A stretch of 64,000 nt of DNA from the NCBI RefSeq assembly GCF_013403865.1, contig NZ_JABFDK010000005.1, forward strand, positions 164,059 to 228,058. Direction: 5' to 3'. The notes under the pieces were generated by a model, which searched no databases, was not told the origin of the DNA, and worked only from the letters and a program-made list of their open reading frames with translations. The DNA is from Winogradskyella costae. GTDB lineage: Bacteria > Bacteroidota > Bacteroidia > Flavobacteriales > Flavobacteriaceae. The first letter of the stretch is position 1. Each line of letters begins with the position of its first letter. The position numbers and the translations under genes are program-made. Of this stretch, positions 16,816 to 26,249 are shown piece by piece.

Positions 16816-18198
16816 ATGATTATAAAAACGTCTATTCTTCCATCAAAGCAAGAGTTTGCTAAAATAAAAGCGCCACACGAAGTATACAGAGAAGCCATCT
16901 GTATATTTGCTGCTACGGGTTTCTTCTTAGATGGTGATACGTATTGGAAAGACGAGGTTTGCTTATTATCAGCTCACGATCATTCTTTTGATGAAAATGA
17001 TTTATTAATAGAAAGTAAACCAAATTTTCACTGGCATTATACACCAAGAAATATTTCATTTGATGATGCTTTAGAGGAATATAAAAATTTGTTAACGACG
17101 ATAATCCAAGAACAAATAGGAGATCATCCTGTTATTTTGCCCTTATCTGGTGGATTAGATAGTAGAAGTCAGGCTTTAATTTTAAAAGATTTAAACAATC
17201 ATGTACATGCTTATAGTTATTCGTTTCCAGGCGGTTATCCAGAGCATAAAATAAGTAAGCAGATTGCTAGCGTTTGTGATTTTACATTTGATGCATTCGA
17301 GATACCTAAAAGTTATTTATGGAATTGTATTGATGTTTTGGCCCAACTAAACGGCTGTTATTCTGAATTTACACATTCTAGGCAGATGGGAGTTTTGGAA
17401 GAACTTAAAGAAATGAAAGGTGTTTTTTCATTAGGACATTGGGGAGATGTACTTTTTGATCGAGGAGCACCTGAGGGTACTAAAGAGGAAGACGTTACCA
17501 AATTGCTGCTAAAAAAAATGCTAAAACCTGGAGGTTTGGAGTTCGCAGAAGCGCTTTGGGAATCATGGAATCTAGAAGGTGAATTTAAGCCTTATTTAGT
17601 GTCTAGAATAGAAAAATCTTTAGCCAAGATAAAAATTGAAAATATTAGCGCTAGAATTAGAGCTTTTAAAACCTCACAATGGGCTCATAGATGGACAACA
17701 ACAAATTTATGTATTTTTGAATCTGTACATCCTATAACCATGCCTTATTATGATGATAGAATGTGCGAGTTTATTTGTACAATCCCTGAAGAGTATTTGG
17801 CAGATAGACGTTTGCAAATTGCCCACCTTAAAAAAGATGATGAACTAGCAAATATTACTTGGCACGAGCATAAACCTTTTAATATAAATAATTTTCATTA
17901 CAACAAAAGTCCTTACAATATACCGTATAGAATAGTTAATAAATTAAAAAGAGAAATTAATAGTGCTATTGGTAATCCGTATATCCAACGCAACTTCGAA
18001 CTTCAATTTTTAGGTGCTGAAAATGATATTCAACTAAAAAAATATTTGAATGATCCTGCTTTCCTTCAATTTATTCCTAAAGATATTGTAGATGATTTTT
18101 ATAATAAGTTTAAAAACGTAAATACCGTTTTCTATTCAACACCTGTAAGTATTCTGTTAACGTTTTCATTATGGCACAAACATTATTATACTAAATAA
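16816..18198 (+). CDS. Asparagine-synthase-like amidotransferase
   Basis: 460 residues. The ATP-pyrophosphatase domain is marked by PLSGGLDSRSQA (SGGLDS at 111-116). The N-terminal ~100 residues are not a class II glutaminase: no Cys follows the initiator Met. The protein would therefore use free ammonia or a partner glutaminase, or act as a different ATP-dependent ligase. Asn-synthase-like proteins in capsule and O-antigen loci are thought to amidate uronic acids, and a UDP-uronic-acid module lies at 1425-3700, so amidation of GalNAcA is a reasonable inference. A short frame at 16680-16862 overlapping its start is not supported as a gene. Confidence 0.85.
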   Translation: MIIKTSILPSKQEFAKIKAPHEVYREAICIFAATGFFLDGDTYWKDEVCLLSAHDHSFDENDLLIESKPNFHWHYTPRNISFDDALEEYKNLLTTIIQEQIGDHPVILPLSGGLDSRSQALILKDLNNHVHAYSYSFPGGYPEHKISKQIASVCDFTFDAFEIPKSYLWNCIDVLAQLNGCYSEFTHSRQMGVLEELKEMKGVFSLGHWGDVLFDRGAPEGTKEEDVTKLLLKKMLKPGGLEFAEALWESWNLEGEFKPYLVSRIEKSLAKIKIENISARIRAFKTSQWAHRWTTTNLCIFESVHPITMPYYDDRMCEFICTIPEEYLADRRLQIAHLKKDDELANITWHEHKPFNINNFHYNKSPYNIPYRIVNKLKREINSAIGNPYIQRNFELQFLGAENDIQLKKYLNDPAFLQFIPKDIVDDFYNKFKNVNTVFYSTPVSILLTFSLWHKHYYTK

Positions 18199-18201
18199 AT
18201 T

Positions 18202-19188
18202 ATGAAATTATCAGTAGTTATTCCTGTTTATAATGGTGCCGATTTTATTCAGAAATCTTATAACTCTATATTAAATCAAGAATTAGAAGATTTTGAAATT
18301 CTTTATGTAGATAATAATTCAGTAGATACCTCAGTTTTAGAAATAAATAAAATAGTAAGTCAAGATTCAAGAGTTCAATTATTAATACAATCAAAACAGG
18401 GTGCCGCACCAGCTAGAAATTTAGGAATAGTAAATGCAAAAGGAACTTATATTTATGTTTTTGATGTAGATGATGAAATTTATCCAGATGCTTTAAAACA
18501 AATGATTAATGTTTTAGATGGAAATAAAGATGTTGCTGCTGTTTTTGGAAAAATGGTAAAATCTCATTTGGGAATAGGTCAAACAACAAAGCCAGATGAT
18601 GAAACAGGGACTGTTGTTGTAAAAGAATTTCCATATTGGGGATTACTTTGGTTTTCTAGTTTGAAGTCAGTAGTTGGTCCTCCAGCATTTTTGTATCGTA
18701 AAACGGTTTTTGATACAATTGGGATGTATAACGAATCTATTAAAAATAATGAGGACACTGCTCTAGACATTAAATTAGGAATGACACAGCAAATAGCGTT
18801 TATAGATCGATATGTGTATTTGTATTTTAAACATGAAGATTCTACAATACAACAATCAAAACGTCAAATGCCACGTGCCTTTATGATATGGCCACGTTTA
18901 GTAAAAGAACACCTACCTTTTTATTTAACACACGAGACTCCTCAAAAATTTAAAAGTTTATTATTTAGTCAACTTTTTCAGTCTATGGGTAGGCAATTGG
19001 TTTTTACCAAAGGATTAGGTGAACGTAAGCGATTAAAGCATCAACTACTTGGTGAAGTTAAAGATATTAGTATTCCGTTTTCCATTCAACTATATTTATC
19101 AATATTAGTTATATTGCCATCAGAACCATTACGAAAGGTTTATGGGTATCATGTAGTACCTAATGCAGTTAAACAACTTACAAAATAA
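18202..19188 (+). CDS. Glycosyltransferase family 2
   Basis: 328 residues. LSVVIPVYNGADFIQKS, VDNNSVDTS and the metal motif FDVDDEIYPD define the GT-A domain; KQGAAPARNLGI is the usual acceptor-side loop. It begins 3 bases after the amidotransferase and is followed within 12 bases by the hexapeptide acyltransferase. Specificity unknown. Confidence 0.9.
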   Translation: MKLSVVIPVYNGADFIQKSYNSILNQELEDFEILYVDNNSVDTSVLEINKIVSQDSRVQLLIQSKQGAAPARNLGIVNAKGTYIYVFDVDDEIYPDALKQMINVLDGNKDVAAVFGKMVKSHLGIGQTTKPDDETGTVVVKEFPYWGLLWFSSLKSVVGPPAFLYRKTVFDTIGMYNESIKNNEDTALDIKLGMTQQIAFIDRYVYLYFKHEDSTIQQSKRQMPRAFMIWPRLVKEHLPFYLTHETPQKFKSLLFSQLFQSMGRQLVFTKGLGERKRLKHQLLGEVKDISIPFSIQLYLSILVILPSEPLRKVYGYHVVPNAVKQLTK

Positions 19189-19200
19189 ATTATTGTACAA

Positions 19201-19788
19201 TTGAAACCAAATCATTTTATAAAACATGTTATAAAAAAGTTACTGATTCGTATCTTGTATAAACGCCATGTTGCAAGTGATTTAGTTGTTCAAGAAGATA
19301 TAAATCAAACATTGCAGATTAGAGGAAGTAAAGTTCAACACGACTCTATAGAAAAGCAGTTTAATCATTTAATGATCTATTATCCTGATTATGCATTTAT
19401 CTTTTTTTGGCGGATTAGTAATTTACGTTATCCTTGGAAATCTTTGTTTGTTGGTGATATTCCTTGCAAGATTTTTAGAAGTACAAAAATTTCAGGAGGT
19501 TTAATGTGCTATCATCCATTTGCTACAGTTATTAATGCAAAATCTATTGGACAGAATTTTCAGTTCAGAAATAGTTTAACGATTGGTAATAAAAGTAATA
19601 ATAATACCTTGCTGCCAATTATTGGTAATGACGTTACCGTTGGTGCAAATGTGGTCATTATTGGTGCTATTACCATAGGAGATAATGTTGTTGTAGGTGC
19701 TGGTTCTGTGGTAGTGAAAGATGTACCTTCTAATTGTATCATTGCTGGCAATCCAGCACAAATTATTAGAAAAATTGATGAGCTCTAA
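19201..19788 (+). CDS. Hexapeptide-repeat (CysE-like) acetyltransferase
   Basis: 195 residues with a left-handed beta-helix C-terminus: IGNDVTVGANVVIIGAITIG and VVVGAGSVVVKDVP, ending in the usual NCIIAGNPAQIIR cap. The N-terminal helical part resembles serine acetyltransferase, but in a glycan locus such proteins usually acetylate a sugar hydroxyl or amine using acetyl-CoA. The start is TTG at 19201, the only start compatible with the close gap; the 3' end overlaps the next gene by 11 bases. Confidence 0.88.
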   Translation: MKPNHFIKHVIKKLLIRILYKRHVASDLVVQEDINQTLQIRGSKVQHDSIEKQFNHLMIYYPDYAFIFFWRISNLRYPWKSLFVGDIPCKIFRSTKISGGLMCYHPFATVINAKSIGQNFQFRNSLTIGNKSNNNTLLPIIGNDVTVGANVVIIGAITIGDNVVVGAGSVVVKDVPSNCIIAGNPAQIIRKIDEL

Positions 19789-20878
19789 AAAAATACGTAT
19801 TCTTTTTACAATTTCTAATTTTAATACAGCAGGAAGTGGTAAAGTGGTTTATGATTTAGTAAAAGGCTTAGATGCTAATAAATTTGAAATAGAAATAGCT
19901 TGTGGAAACAGCGATGGTGCATTTTTTAAAGTTATTGAATCTCTTGGGCTTCCTGTTCATGTTATAGATACAAAAACAACATACAAACCTTATTATAACG
20001 TATTGTCTAGGATTTGGGAAATCTCAAAATTCTATAAGAAGCAACGTTATGATATTGTGCACTCTTGGCAGTGGAGTAGTGATTGGACAGAAGCTCTAGC
20101 AGCCCGATTAGTTGGTGTAAAATGGATGTACACAAAAAAAGCAATGGGCTTTAACAATAAACATTGGCATATAAAAAGTTATTTAGCAGATTTTATAGTG
20201 ACTATAAATGATGAAATGCGTGCTTATTTCCCAAATAAAAAACAGCAAGCCTTAATCCCTTTAGGTATTGAAACTGATTATTATAATCCAGAAGCAGTAA
20301 TTAGTCAAACAAAACCAAGTGATGCCACATTTCATATTATCACAGTAGCCAACTTAGTGCCAGTTAAAGGCATTCAAGTATTGATAGAAGCATTGCATCT
20401 TGTAGGAAATAAAAATATTAAATTAAGTGTATTAGGTAATTACGATAATCATTATGGGCTTAAAATGATGGCTTTAAGAGATCAGTTAAAAATGCAAGAT
20501 CAGGTTCAGTTTTTAGGTAAACAATTAGATGTTAGGCCTTATATAAAATCGGCTGATTTATATGTGATTCCTACTTTAGATGAAGGAAGAAAGGAAGGAA
20601 TGCCAATGGCATTAGTAGAAGCTATGAGTATGTCTATTCCTGTATTAGGATCTAATATTACAGGTATTAATTATGTATTAAAGGATTTTAATGAATTGTT
20701 ATTTCCTGCGGGAAATACTGAAGCTTTAGCTGAAAAAATAAAGGGACTTATAGCAACTGACAAAAAAGAACGTGTAGAATTAGGTGAGAATCTTCGCGGT
20801 TATTGTGAGACACATTTTACTATGGATACTTTTATTGCAGCTCATGAAGCGTTATATGATACGATCTTAAATGTCTAA
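19778..20878 (+). CDS. Glycosyltransferase family 4
   Basis: 366 residues from ATG 19778 (MSSKKIRILFTISNF), which gives a standard GT-B N-terminus; an upstream ATG at 19721 would add 19 residues read through the preceding beta-helix gene and is rejected. VANLVPVKGIQVLIEAL starts the C-terminal Rossmann domain, and EGRKEGMPMALVEAMS carries the E-x7-E motif of retaining GT4 enzymes. It overlaps the sulfotransferase downstream by 8 bases. Specificity unknown. Confidence 0.9.
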   Translation: MSSKKIRILFTISNFNTAGSGKVVYDLVKGLDANKFEIEIACGNSDGAFFKVIESLGLPVHVIDTKTTYKPYYNVLSRIWEISKFYKKQRYDIVHSWQWSSDWTEALAARLVGVKWMYTKKAMGFNNKHWHIKSYLADFIVTINDEMRAYFPNKKQQALIPLGIETDYYNPEAVISQTKPSDATFHIITVANLVPVKGIQVLIEALHLVGNKNIKLSVLGNYDNHYGLKMMALRDQLKMQDQVQFLGKQLDVRPYIKSADLYVIPTLDEGRKEGMPMALVEAMSMSIPVLGSNITGINYVLKDFNELLFPAGNTEALAEKIKGLIATDKKERVELGENLRGYCETHFTMDTFIAAHEALYDTILNV

Positions 20879-21728
20879 GTCATATACTAAACATATTGTA
20901 GTCGTTGGCTCTGCACGAAGCGGCACTAGTTGGTTAAGTGAAGTCTTAGCACAACAACATAGATATAGATTATTGTTTGAGCCTGAGCACGCAACACGTA
21001 CAAAAAAGGGGCATTTACTTTGTGATACTTGGTTGACCAACAAAAAGGATTCTAAAAACGCTTATAAATATTTTACTAGAGTTTTAAAAAACCGTGTAGA
21101 TTCAGATTGGATAGCGCAAAATAGTAACAGAAAATACAAGCGCCATTTATGGCCTTTTGTTGCAAAAAAATATGTTATTAAGTTTGTACGTTGCAATCTT
21201 TCAGCACATTACATGAATACTGTTTTAAAAGTACCAATTTTACATATTATAAGAAACCCTTATGATGTTATTCAATCGCAGCAACGTGCTAATTTTCCAT
21301 GGTTGTATGATTTATCGCGTTTTGTTGCACAGGATAAATTAGTAGAATTAATTGAAAAGCACTATAGTTTTAATTTAAATGATTACAAACAATATTCACC
21401 AATTCAGATATTATGCATCCGGTGGTGCATTGAAAATGAGCTAACATTAAATGTCTTCGGTTTATATGAGAATAAAAGTAGGGTGCTAAAGTATGAGGAT
21501 TTAATTAAGGACATTAAAAACTTTTATGACCTATGTGATTACTTTGATTTAAAACCAGTAGGTCAAATTGAAAGCATATATAAAAAGCCATCTTCCAAAA
21601 CACATAAAAAGAGTGTTATAAGAACCAAGAAGACAAGAATAAGTAAGTGGACTGCAGAAGAATTCCAGCAAATAAATAGTATTTTAGACGTTTTTAAAAG
21701 TAATTTATATCTACGACAGTCTATTTAA
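20871..21728 (+). CDS. Sulfotransferase family protein 3
   Basis: 285 residues. The 5'-phosphosulfate loop is VGSARSGTSWLSEVL (residues 12-26) and the 3'-phosphate motif LHIIRNPYDVIQSQ. The ARSGTSW form places it nearer to the sulfotransferase at 11288 than to the other three. It has a very basic C-terminus, which may help bind an acidic glycan. It starts inside the GT4 gene and is 21 bases before the next sulfotransferase, a back-to-back pair. Confidence 0.88.
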   Translation: MSKSYTKHIVVVGSARSGTSWLSEVLAQQHRYRLLFEPEHATRTKKGHLLCDTWLTNKKDSKNAYKYFTRVLKNRVDSDWIAQNSNRKYKRHLWPFVAKKYVIKFVRCNLSAHYMNTVLKVPILHIIRNPYDVIQSQQRANFPWLYDLSRFVAQDKLVELIEKHYSFNLNDYKQYSPIQILCIRWCIENELTLNVFGLYENKSRVLKYEDLIKDIKNFYDLCDYFDLKPVGQIESIYKKPSSKTHKKSVIRTKKTRISKWTAEEFQQINSILDVFKSNLYLRQSI

Positions 21729-21749
21729 ATATGTACACAATTTAATGTA

Positions 21750-22742
21750 ATGGATCAATTAACAATAAACTGGAAATCTAACCAACCAGAAAGCTTACCC
21801 GACTTTATAATTGGTGGTGCTATGAAATCTGGTACAACAAGTTTGCATGCTATTTTACACAGCCATCCTGATATCGCAATGGCTCACGATGAACTCGGTT
21901 TTTTTGATATAGATAATATTTTGCAACATCCAGATTTTAATTTTTATGATGCTCATACTCAAAAATGGATGAAACAATCTATGCAAGAGCAACCAGAATT
22001 ATTATGGAATTGGTATTATTCACAATTTAATCCGATTAAGAACAAAGGAAAACTTTTAGGAGAAGACTCTACAACATATCTTACATCAGAGATTGCAGCT
22101 AAGCGTATAGCATTACAAGACAAACCCATAAAGTTGATTTTTATATTAAGACATCCAACTAAACGTACTATTTCTAATTATTTACACTTATTAAAATCAG
22201 GAAGGGCTATTTATTCTCTTGAAGATACATTGCGGTTTAATCCGAACAGTATTATTAGGAGAAGTTTGTATATGGAACAGTTAGAAGCTTATTATAAGTA
22301 TATTCCGCACGAGAGAATTAAAATTGTTTTGTTTGAAGATTTAATAGAAGACAAACAAAACTGCATTAAAGAGATTTGTCATTTTTTAGAAGTCGATTTT
22401 AATCGATTGGATATTTCTATATTTGATACTCACTCGAATAAAACTAAAATACCAAAACACATGGGTTTACAGGTTTTTAGAAATAAACTATTAAGAAAAA
22501 GTGGAAATTATAGATATTCTAAGTTTTTACCTGTTCAACCAAGTTTTCAAAGTAAAATGCCATTGAAATATCGAATCATTGATAAGGTTCATAAAAAAAT
22601 AAATCCATTAAAAAGCGATATCAAATTCACTGCATCAAAAGCTACTATACAATTTTTAGATGATTATTTTAAAACCGAATTTCAAGGTTTTGATGCCCTA
22701 ATAAAAAAAGAGGTTTATTCTAAATGGTTTCAAAATAATTAA
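21750..22742 (+). CDS. Sulfotransferase family protein 4 (Sulfotransfer_1 / heparan-sulfotransferase-like)
   Basis: 330 residues. PDFIIGGAMKSGTTSLHAIL carries the PAPS loop (residues 22-31), then LGEDSTTYL and the 3'-phosphate motif IFILRHPTKRTISNYLH; ERIKIVLFEDLIED is the further conserved strand. This wording is that of carbohydrate sulfotransferases related to the heparan N-/O-sulfotransferase group. Of the five in the locus, it is the one whose carbohydrate substrate is best supported by family. It lies 2 bases before the MBOAT gene. Confidence 0.9.
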   Translation: MDQLTINWKSNQPESLPDFIIGGAMKSGTTSLHAILHSHPDIAMAHDELGFFDIDNILQHPDFNFYDAHTQKWMKQSMQEQPELLWNWYYSQFNPIKNKGKLLGEDSTTYLTSEIAAKRIALQDKPIKLIFILRHPTKRTISNYLHLLKSGRAIYSLEDTLRFNPNSIIRRSLYMEQLEAYYKYIPHERIKIVLFEDLIEDKQNCIKEICHFLEVDFNRLDISIFDTHSNKTKIPKHMGLQVFRNKLLRKSGNYRYSKFLPVQPSFQSKMPLKYRIIDKVHKKINPLKSDIKFTASKATIQFLDDYFKTEFQGFDALIKKEVYSKWFQNN

Positions 22743-22744
22743 GA

Positions 22745-24172
22745 ATGTTATTTAATTCCATTGACTTCGCAATATTCTTACCAATTGTATTTATACTTTA
22801 TTGGTATGTAACTAAGCGCTCTCTTTCTTTACAGAATCTTTTAATTGTTTGTTCAAGCTATTTGTTTTATGCCTGGTGGGATTATCGATTTTTAGGATTA
22901 ATAATTTTGAGTACTGTCGCAGATTATCTAGTCGCTAAGTATATCCAAAAAGCTAAGGATAAAAAAATAAAAAAAACACTTCTTTTAGTGAGTCTAATAT
23001 TTAATCTGGGTTTATTGGCCTTTTTTAAATATTTCAATTTTTTTATTGAAAGTTGGGTAGAGGCATGGCAATTTTTTGGTTTCACAATGCAAACGAGTAC
23101 GCTCAGTATTATTTTGCCTGTAGGTATTTCATTTTATACGTTTCAAACCTTGAGTTATACTATAGATGTCTATAGAGAGAAAATTGAACCAACTTCTAAT
23201 TTTATTCAGTTTGCAGCTTTTGTATCCTTTTTTCCGCAGTTAGTAGCTGGACCTATTGAACGGGCTTCTCATTTATTACCTCAGTTTAGTGAAAAACGTG
23301 TGTTTAATAGCGAGTTCGCTATTAGTGGATTTTATTTAATTATTTGGGGACTGTTTAAAAAGGTCGTTGTAGCAGATAATTGTGCATTTTTTGTTAATCA
23401 GATTTTCGATGGAGCAACAAGTTACAGCTCTATGGAACTGTTTTTAGGAGCCGTATTGTTTGCCTTTCAAATTTATGGTGATTTCTCTGGGTATTCAGAT
23501 ATAGCTATTGGTGTGTCAAGATTGTTTGGGTTTTCTTTGATGACCAATTTTTCTTTTCCCTATTTTTCAAGAGATATAGCAGAGTTTTGGAGACGCTGGC
23601 ATATTTCCTTGTCTACTTGGTTTCGTGATTACCTTTATATTCCTCTAGGTGGTTCTCTAGGTACTGATTGGCATCGTATAAGAAATGTCTTTATAGTATT
23701 TTTAGTTAGCGGGTTTTGGCACGGAGCGAATTGGACTTTTATTATTTGGGGTGCGATTCATGCCATACTATTTTTACCGTTATTATTGTTAAAATCTAAC
23801 CGAAAACATCTAGAATTCACGAAAATTAGATTGCAACAGATTCCTATGCTTATAGTAACTTTTACATTGGTGACATTTGCTTGGATTTTCTTTAGAGCAG
23901 ATACGGTGAGTATAGCATATCAGTTTATTATAGATATATTTAGTTTTAAAGGAAGCTCGGTCTCTGTATTTATTAAAAGTTCTAAAATGATATTGTTTAG
24001 TTCTGTTATTGTATTAAGTATCCTTACCTTGCTCTTGTTTGAATTCTTGTCTGTTCAAGACAATAAGAAAGAGGTCACTTTGAACAGGTATTCAGCAATT
24101 TTTATTGCGCTACTTATCTGTTTTATGGGAGTGTTTAAAAATCCATCTGATTTTATTTATTTTCAATTTTAA
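22745..24172 (+). CDS. MBOAT-family O-acyltransferase (AlgI-like)
   Basis: 475 residues with about ten membrane helices. Typical AlgI/DltB features are IYGDFSGYSDIAIG, AEFWRRWHISLSTWFRDYLYIPLGG and SGFWHGANWTFIIWG, the last containing the catalytic histidine. AlgI-type proteins pass an acetyl group across the inner membrane to a periplasmic acceptor protein for glycan O-acetylation. The next gene, 2 bases on, encodes an SGNH-like periplasmic protein, its expected partner. Confidence 0.93.
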   Translation: MLFNSIDFAIFLPIVFILYWYVTKRSLSLQNLLIVCSSYLFYAWWDYRFLGLIILSTVADYLVAKYIQKAKDKKIKKTLLLVSLIFNLGLLAFFKYFNFFIESWVEAWQFFGFTMQTSTLSIILPVGISFYTFQTLSYTIDVYREKIEPTSNFIQFAAFVSFFPQLVAGPIERASHLLPQFSEKRVFNSEFAISGFYLIIWGLFKKVVVADNCAFFVNQIFDGATSYSSMELFLGAVLFAFQIYGDFSGYSDIAIGVSRLFGFSLMTNFSFPYFSRDIAEFWRRWHISLSTWFRDYLYIPLGGSLGTDWHRIRNVFIVFLVSGFWHGANWTFIIWGAIHAILFLPLLLLKSNRKHLEFTKIRLQQIPMLIVTFTLVTFAWIFFRADTVSIAYQFIIDIFSFKGSSVSVFIKSSKMILFSSVIVLSILTLLLFEFLSVQDNKKEVTLNRYSAIFIALLICFMGVFKNPSDFIYFQF

Positions 24173-24174
24173 AT

Positions 24175-25068
24175 ATGCGTTTGTTTTTAAAAAGAATAGG
24201 ATTTGTGTTACTGCTTTTTTTTAGCATTTCGATGTGTGTAGCAGTAGGAAGTTTATGGTCTTTACGGCAATCGTCATTTTATAAACCTTCTTTTTTAGTT
24301 AATTCTGTTCAAGACAAAGAGTTTGATTATATCATATTAGGATCTAGTACAGGATTAACAACGCTTAATACTCAGGTTATAGATTCTGTTTTGGATATTG
24401 ATGGTATTAATTTATCTATGGATAATACCGCTTTATCTAGCCAATACTTAATGTTACAACACTTTTTAGCACAAGGAAAAAAAACAAAGTATTGTGTTTT
24501 AGCACCGAGCGCTGTTAGTTTTGATGCTAAAAATAAAGATATAAGTGATAACGATTATCGTTTTTTGCCATACGCTTCTGTAGACTATATACATCGATAT
24601 TACTCATCCTTTTCTAGCCAACCAGCACAGTTGCTTTCATATTCTAAATGGTTTCCTGTTTTAGGTGTTTCTTATTTTAACACGGAACTTTTTTATCCCT
24701 CTATATTCTCGTTTTTTCAGCCTGAAAAGAGAAATAGATTTGATGCTAAAGGCAATTATACATATCCTTTAAAAAACAATGAAGATATTGCTATTACAAC
24801 ATTTAAAGCATTGCCTGTATTTTTTGAAAATAAATTTGTAAAAAAAATAAACGACTTATGTGTAAAGAATAAGATACAGTTAATTTGTTATTTCTCACCA
24901 ATTAAAGGACGTCAAGTCATTGCTGAGTCTGCAAATTATACCATAATTAACCATAGTGATTTGTTGACGAATAATACTCTTTTTTATGACGTTATACACG
25001 TTAATACTAACGGGAGACAAGTTGCTAGTGAATCTTTTGCTAGAAATTTGAAGAGTTTATGGAAGTAA
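24175..25068 (+). CDS. SGNH-hydrolase-like periplasmic protein, partner of MBOAT
   Basis: 297 residues with an N-terminal membrane anchor (residues 9-29). Block I of an SGNH fold is readable as DYIILGSSTGLTTLN (nucleophile region 56-59, GSST instead of GDS), and block V as DVIHVN (Asp272, His275) near the C-terminus. Such proteins (AlgJ/AlgX, WssF type) take the acetyl group from the MBOAT enzyme and place it on the polymer in the periplasm. It follows the MBOAT gene by 2 bases. Overall similarity to named families is low, so the role rests on motifs and context. Confidence 0.75.
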   Translation: MRLFLKRIGFVLLLFFSISMCVAVGSLWSLRQSSFYKPSFLVNSVQDKEFDYIILGSSTGLTTLNTQVIDSVLDIDGINLSMDNTALSSQYLMLQHFLAQGKKTKYCVLAPSAVSFDAKNKDISDNDYRFLPYASVDYIHRYYSSFSSQPAQLLSYSKWFPVLGVSYFNTELFYPSIFSFFQPEKRNRFDAKGNYTYPLKNNEDIAITTFKALPVFFENKFVKKINDLCVKNKIQLICYFSPIKGRQVIAESANYTIINHSDLLTNNTLFYDVIHVNTNGRQVASESFARNLKSLWK

Positions 25069-25084
25069 TAGCAATATTTAGGTA

Positions 25085-26248
25085 ATGAAAGATCAATTAA
25101 AAATAGCAATTTACTCAGGTGATATACCTAGCACTACGTTTATAGAACGGCTTATTATAGGATTGTCTCGTAAAGATTGTGAGATTTATCTTTTTGGGTT
25201 TACTAAGAAAAAAATATCTTATTCTAAATCTGTTTCTGTTTTTGCGTATAAAAACACAAAAATTAGTAAAACTTTATTTTTAATAAAATACAGTTTATTG
25301 TTGTTACTCTTTAAAGGTAAAGACAAAAGAAAACTAGATGCTATTTTAAAAAAACAATCTAAAAACCTCTTATTAGATAAGGTAAAATGTTATCCTATAT
25401 TATGGCATAAACCAGACATCTTTCATGTGCAATGGGCAAAAGGACTAGCGGACTGGGTTTGGGTTAAAGCCTTTGGTATTAAATTAGTACTAAGCTTGCG
25501 AGGCGCTCATATTAATTACTCACCTATTGCAGATGCTACTTTAGCTGCAATGTATAAAGAAAATTTCCCAAGGGTAGATGCTTTTCATGCTGTGTCTATA
25601 GCGATTGGTTTAGAAGCTGAAAAATATAATGCATCAAGAGAAAAAATTCAGGTAGTTTATAGTGGTTTGCGACCAGACCAAATGAGTGTGAAATTACCTA
25701 AGGAGAATCCTGTTTTCCAAATTATTTCTATAGGTAGACCGCATTGGAAAAAAGGTTATACATATGCTATAGATGCTTTAAAAACACTTGAAAGTCAGGG
25801 TTTTAAATTTCATTATACAATTATTGGTGGTGCAAACCACATTGAGTTTTCTTATCAAGTACATGATTTGAAGTTAGAAAATGAAGTCACGTTATTAGAT
25901 ACATTGCCTTATGCCAAAGTCCAAGAATTAATGGTTGATGCAGATTTACTTTTATTACCAAGTATAGAAGAAGGTATTGCCAATGTTGTATTAGAGGCCA
26001 TGCAGAATAGAACATTAGTACTAACTACAGATTGTGGCGGCATGCAAGAGGTGATTCAAGACGGATACAGTGGTTTTATTGTTCCTATTCGTGATTCTGA
26101 TGCTATTGCGAAAAAAATTATAGACATCATGATAATTGAAGAAAAGGCAAAGACCAGTCTATTAAATAACGCATTAGATACTATTACATCTCAGCATAGT
26201 GAAGAGGAAATGGTAAGTCAAATGTTGGCTTTATATCAAACTCTATAA
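25085..26248 (+). CDS. Glycosyltransferase family 4
   Basis: 387 residues. The GT4 C-terminal domain begins SIGRPHWKKGYTYAIDAL and carries the E-x7-E motif in IEEGIANVVLEAMQ. Wording resembles the colanic-acid/amylovoran WcaL/AmsK group. It looks related to the next gene (HWKKG, HYTIIG, VVLEA/AVLEA in both), suggesting an older duplication. One base separates the two. Confidence 0.9.
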   Translation: MKDQLKIAIYSGDIPSTTFIERLIIGLSRKDCEIYLFGFTKKKISYSKSVSVFAYKNTKISKTLFLIKYSLLLLLFKGKDKRKLDAILKKQSKNLLLDKVKCYPILWHKPDIFHVQWAKGLADWVWVKAFGIKLVLSLRGAHINYSPIADATLAAMYKENFPRVDAFHAVSIAIGLEAEKYNASREKIQVVYSGLRPDQMSVKLPKENPVFQIISIGRPHWKKGYTYAIDALKTLESQGFKFHYTIIGGANHIEFSYQVHDLKLENEVTLLDTLPYAKVQELMVDADLLLLPSIEEGIANVVLEAMQNRTLVLTTDCGGMQEVIQDGYSGFIVPIRDSDAIAKKIIDIMIIEEKAKTSLLNNALDTITSQHSEEEMVSQMLALYQTL

Positions 26249-26249
26249 T

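Noticed and set aside
16680..16862. Plus-strand 60-residue frame before the asparagine-synthase-like gene
   Set aside because: TTG start, no recognisable domain, and it overlaps the well-supported start at 16816 in another frame.
19721..19777. Longer N-terminus for the GT4 gene
   Set aside because: It would be read through the conserved beta-helix end of the acetyltransferase gene; ATG 19778 gives a normal GT4 start.
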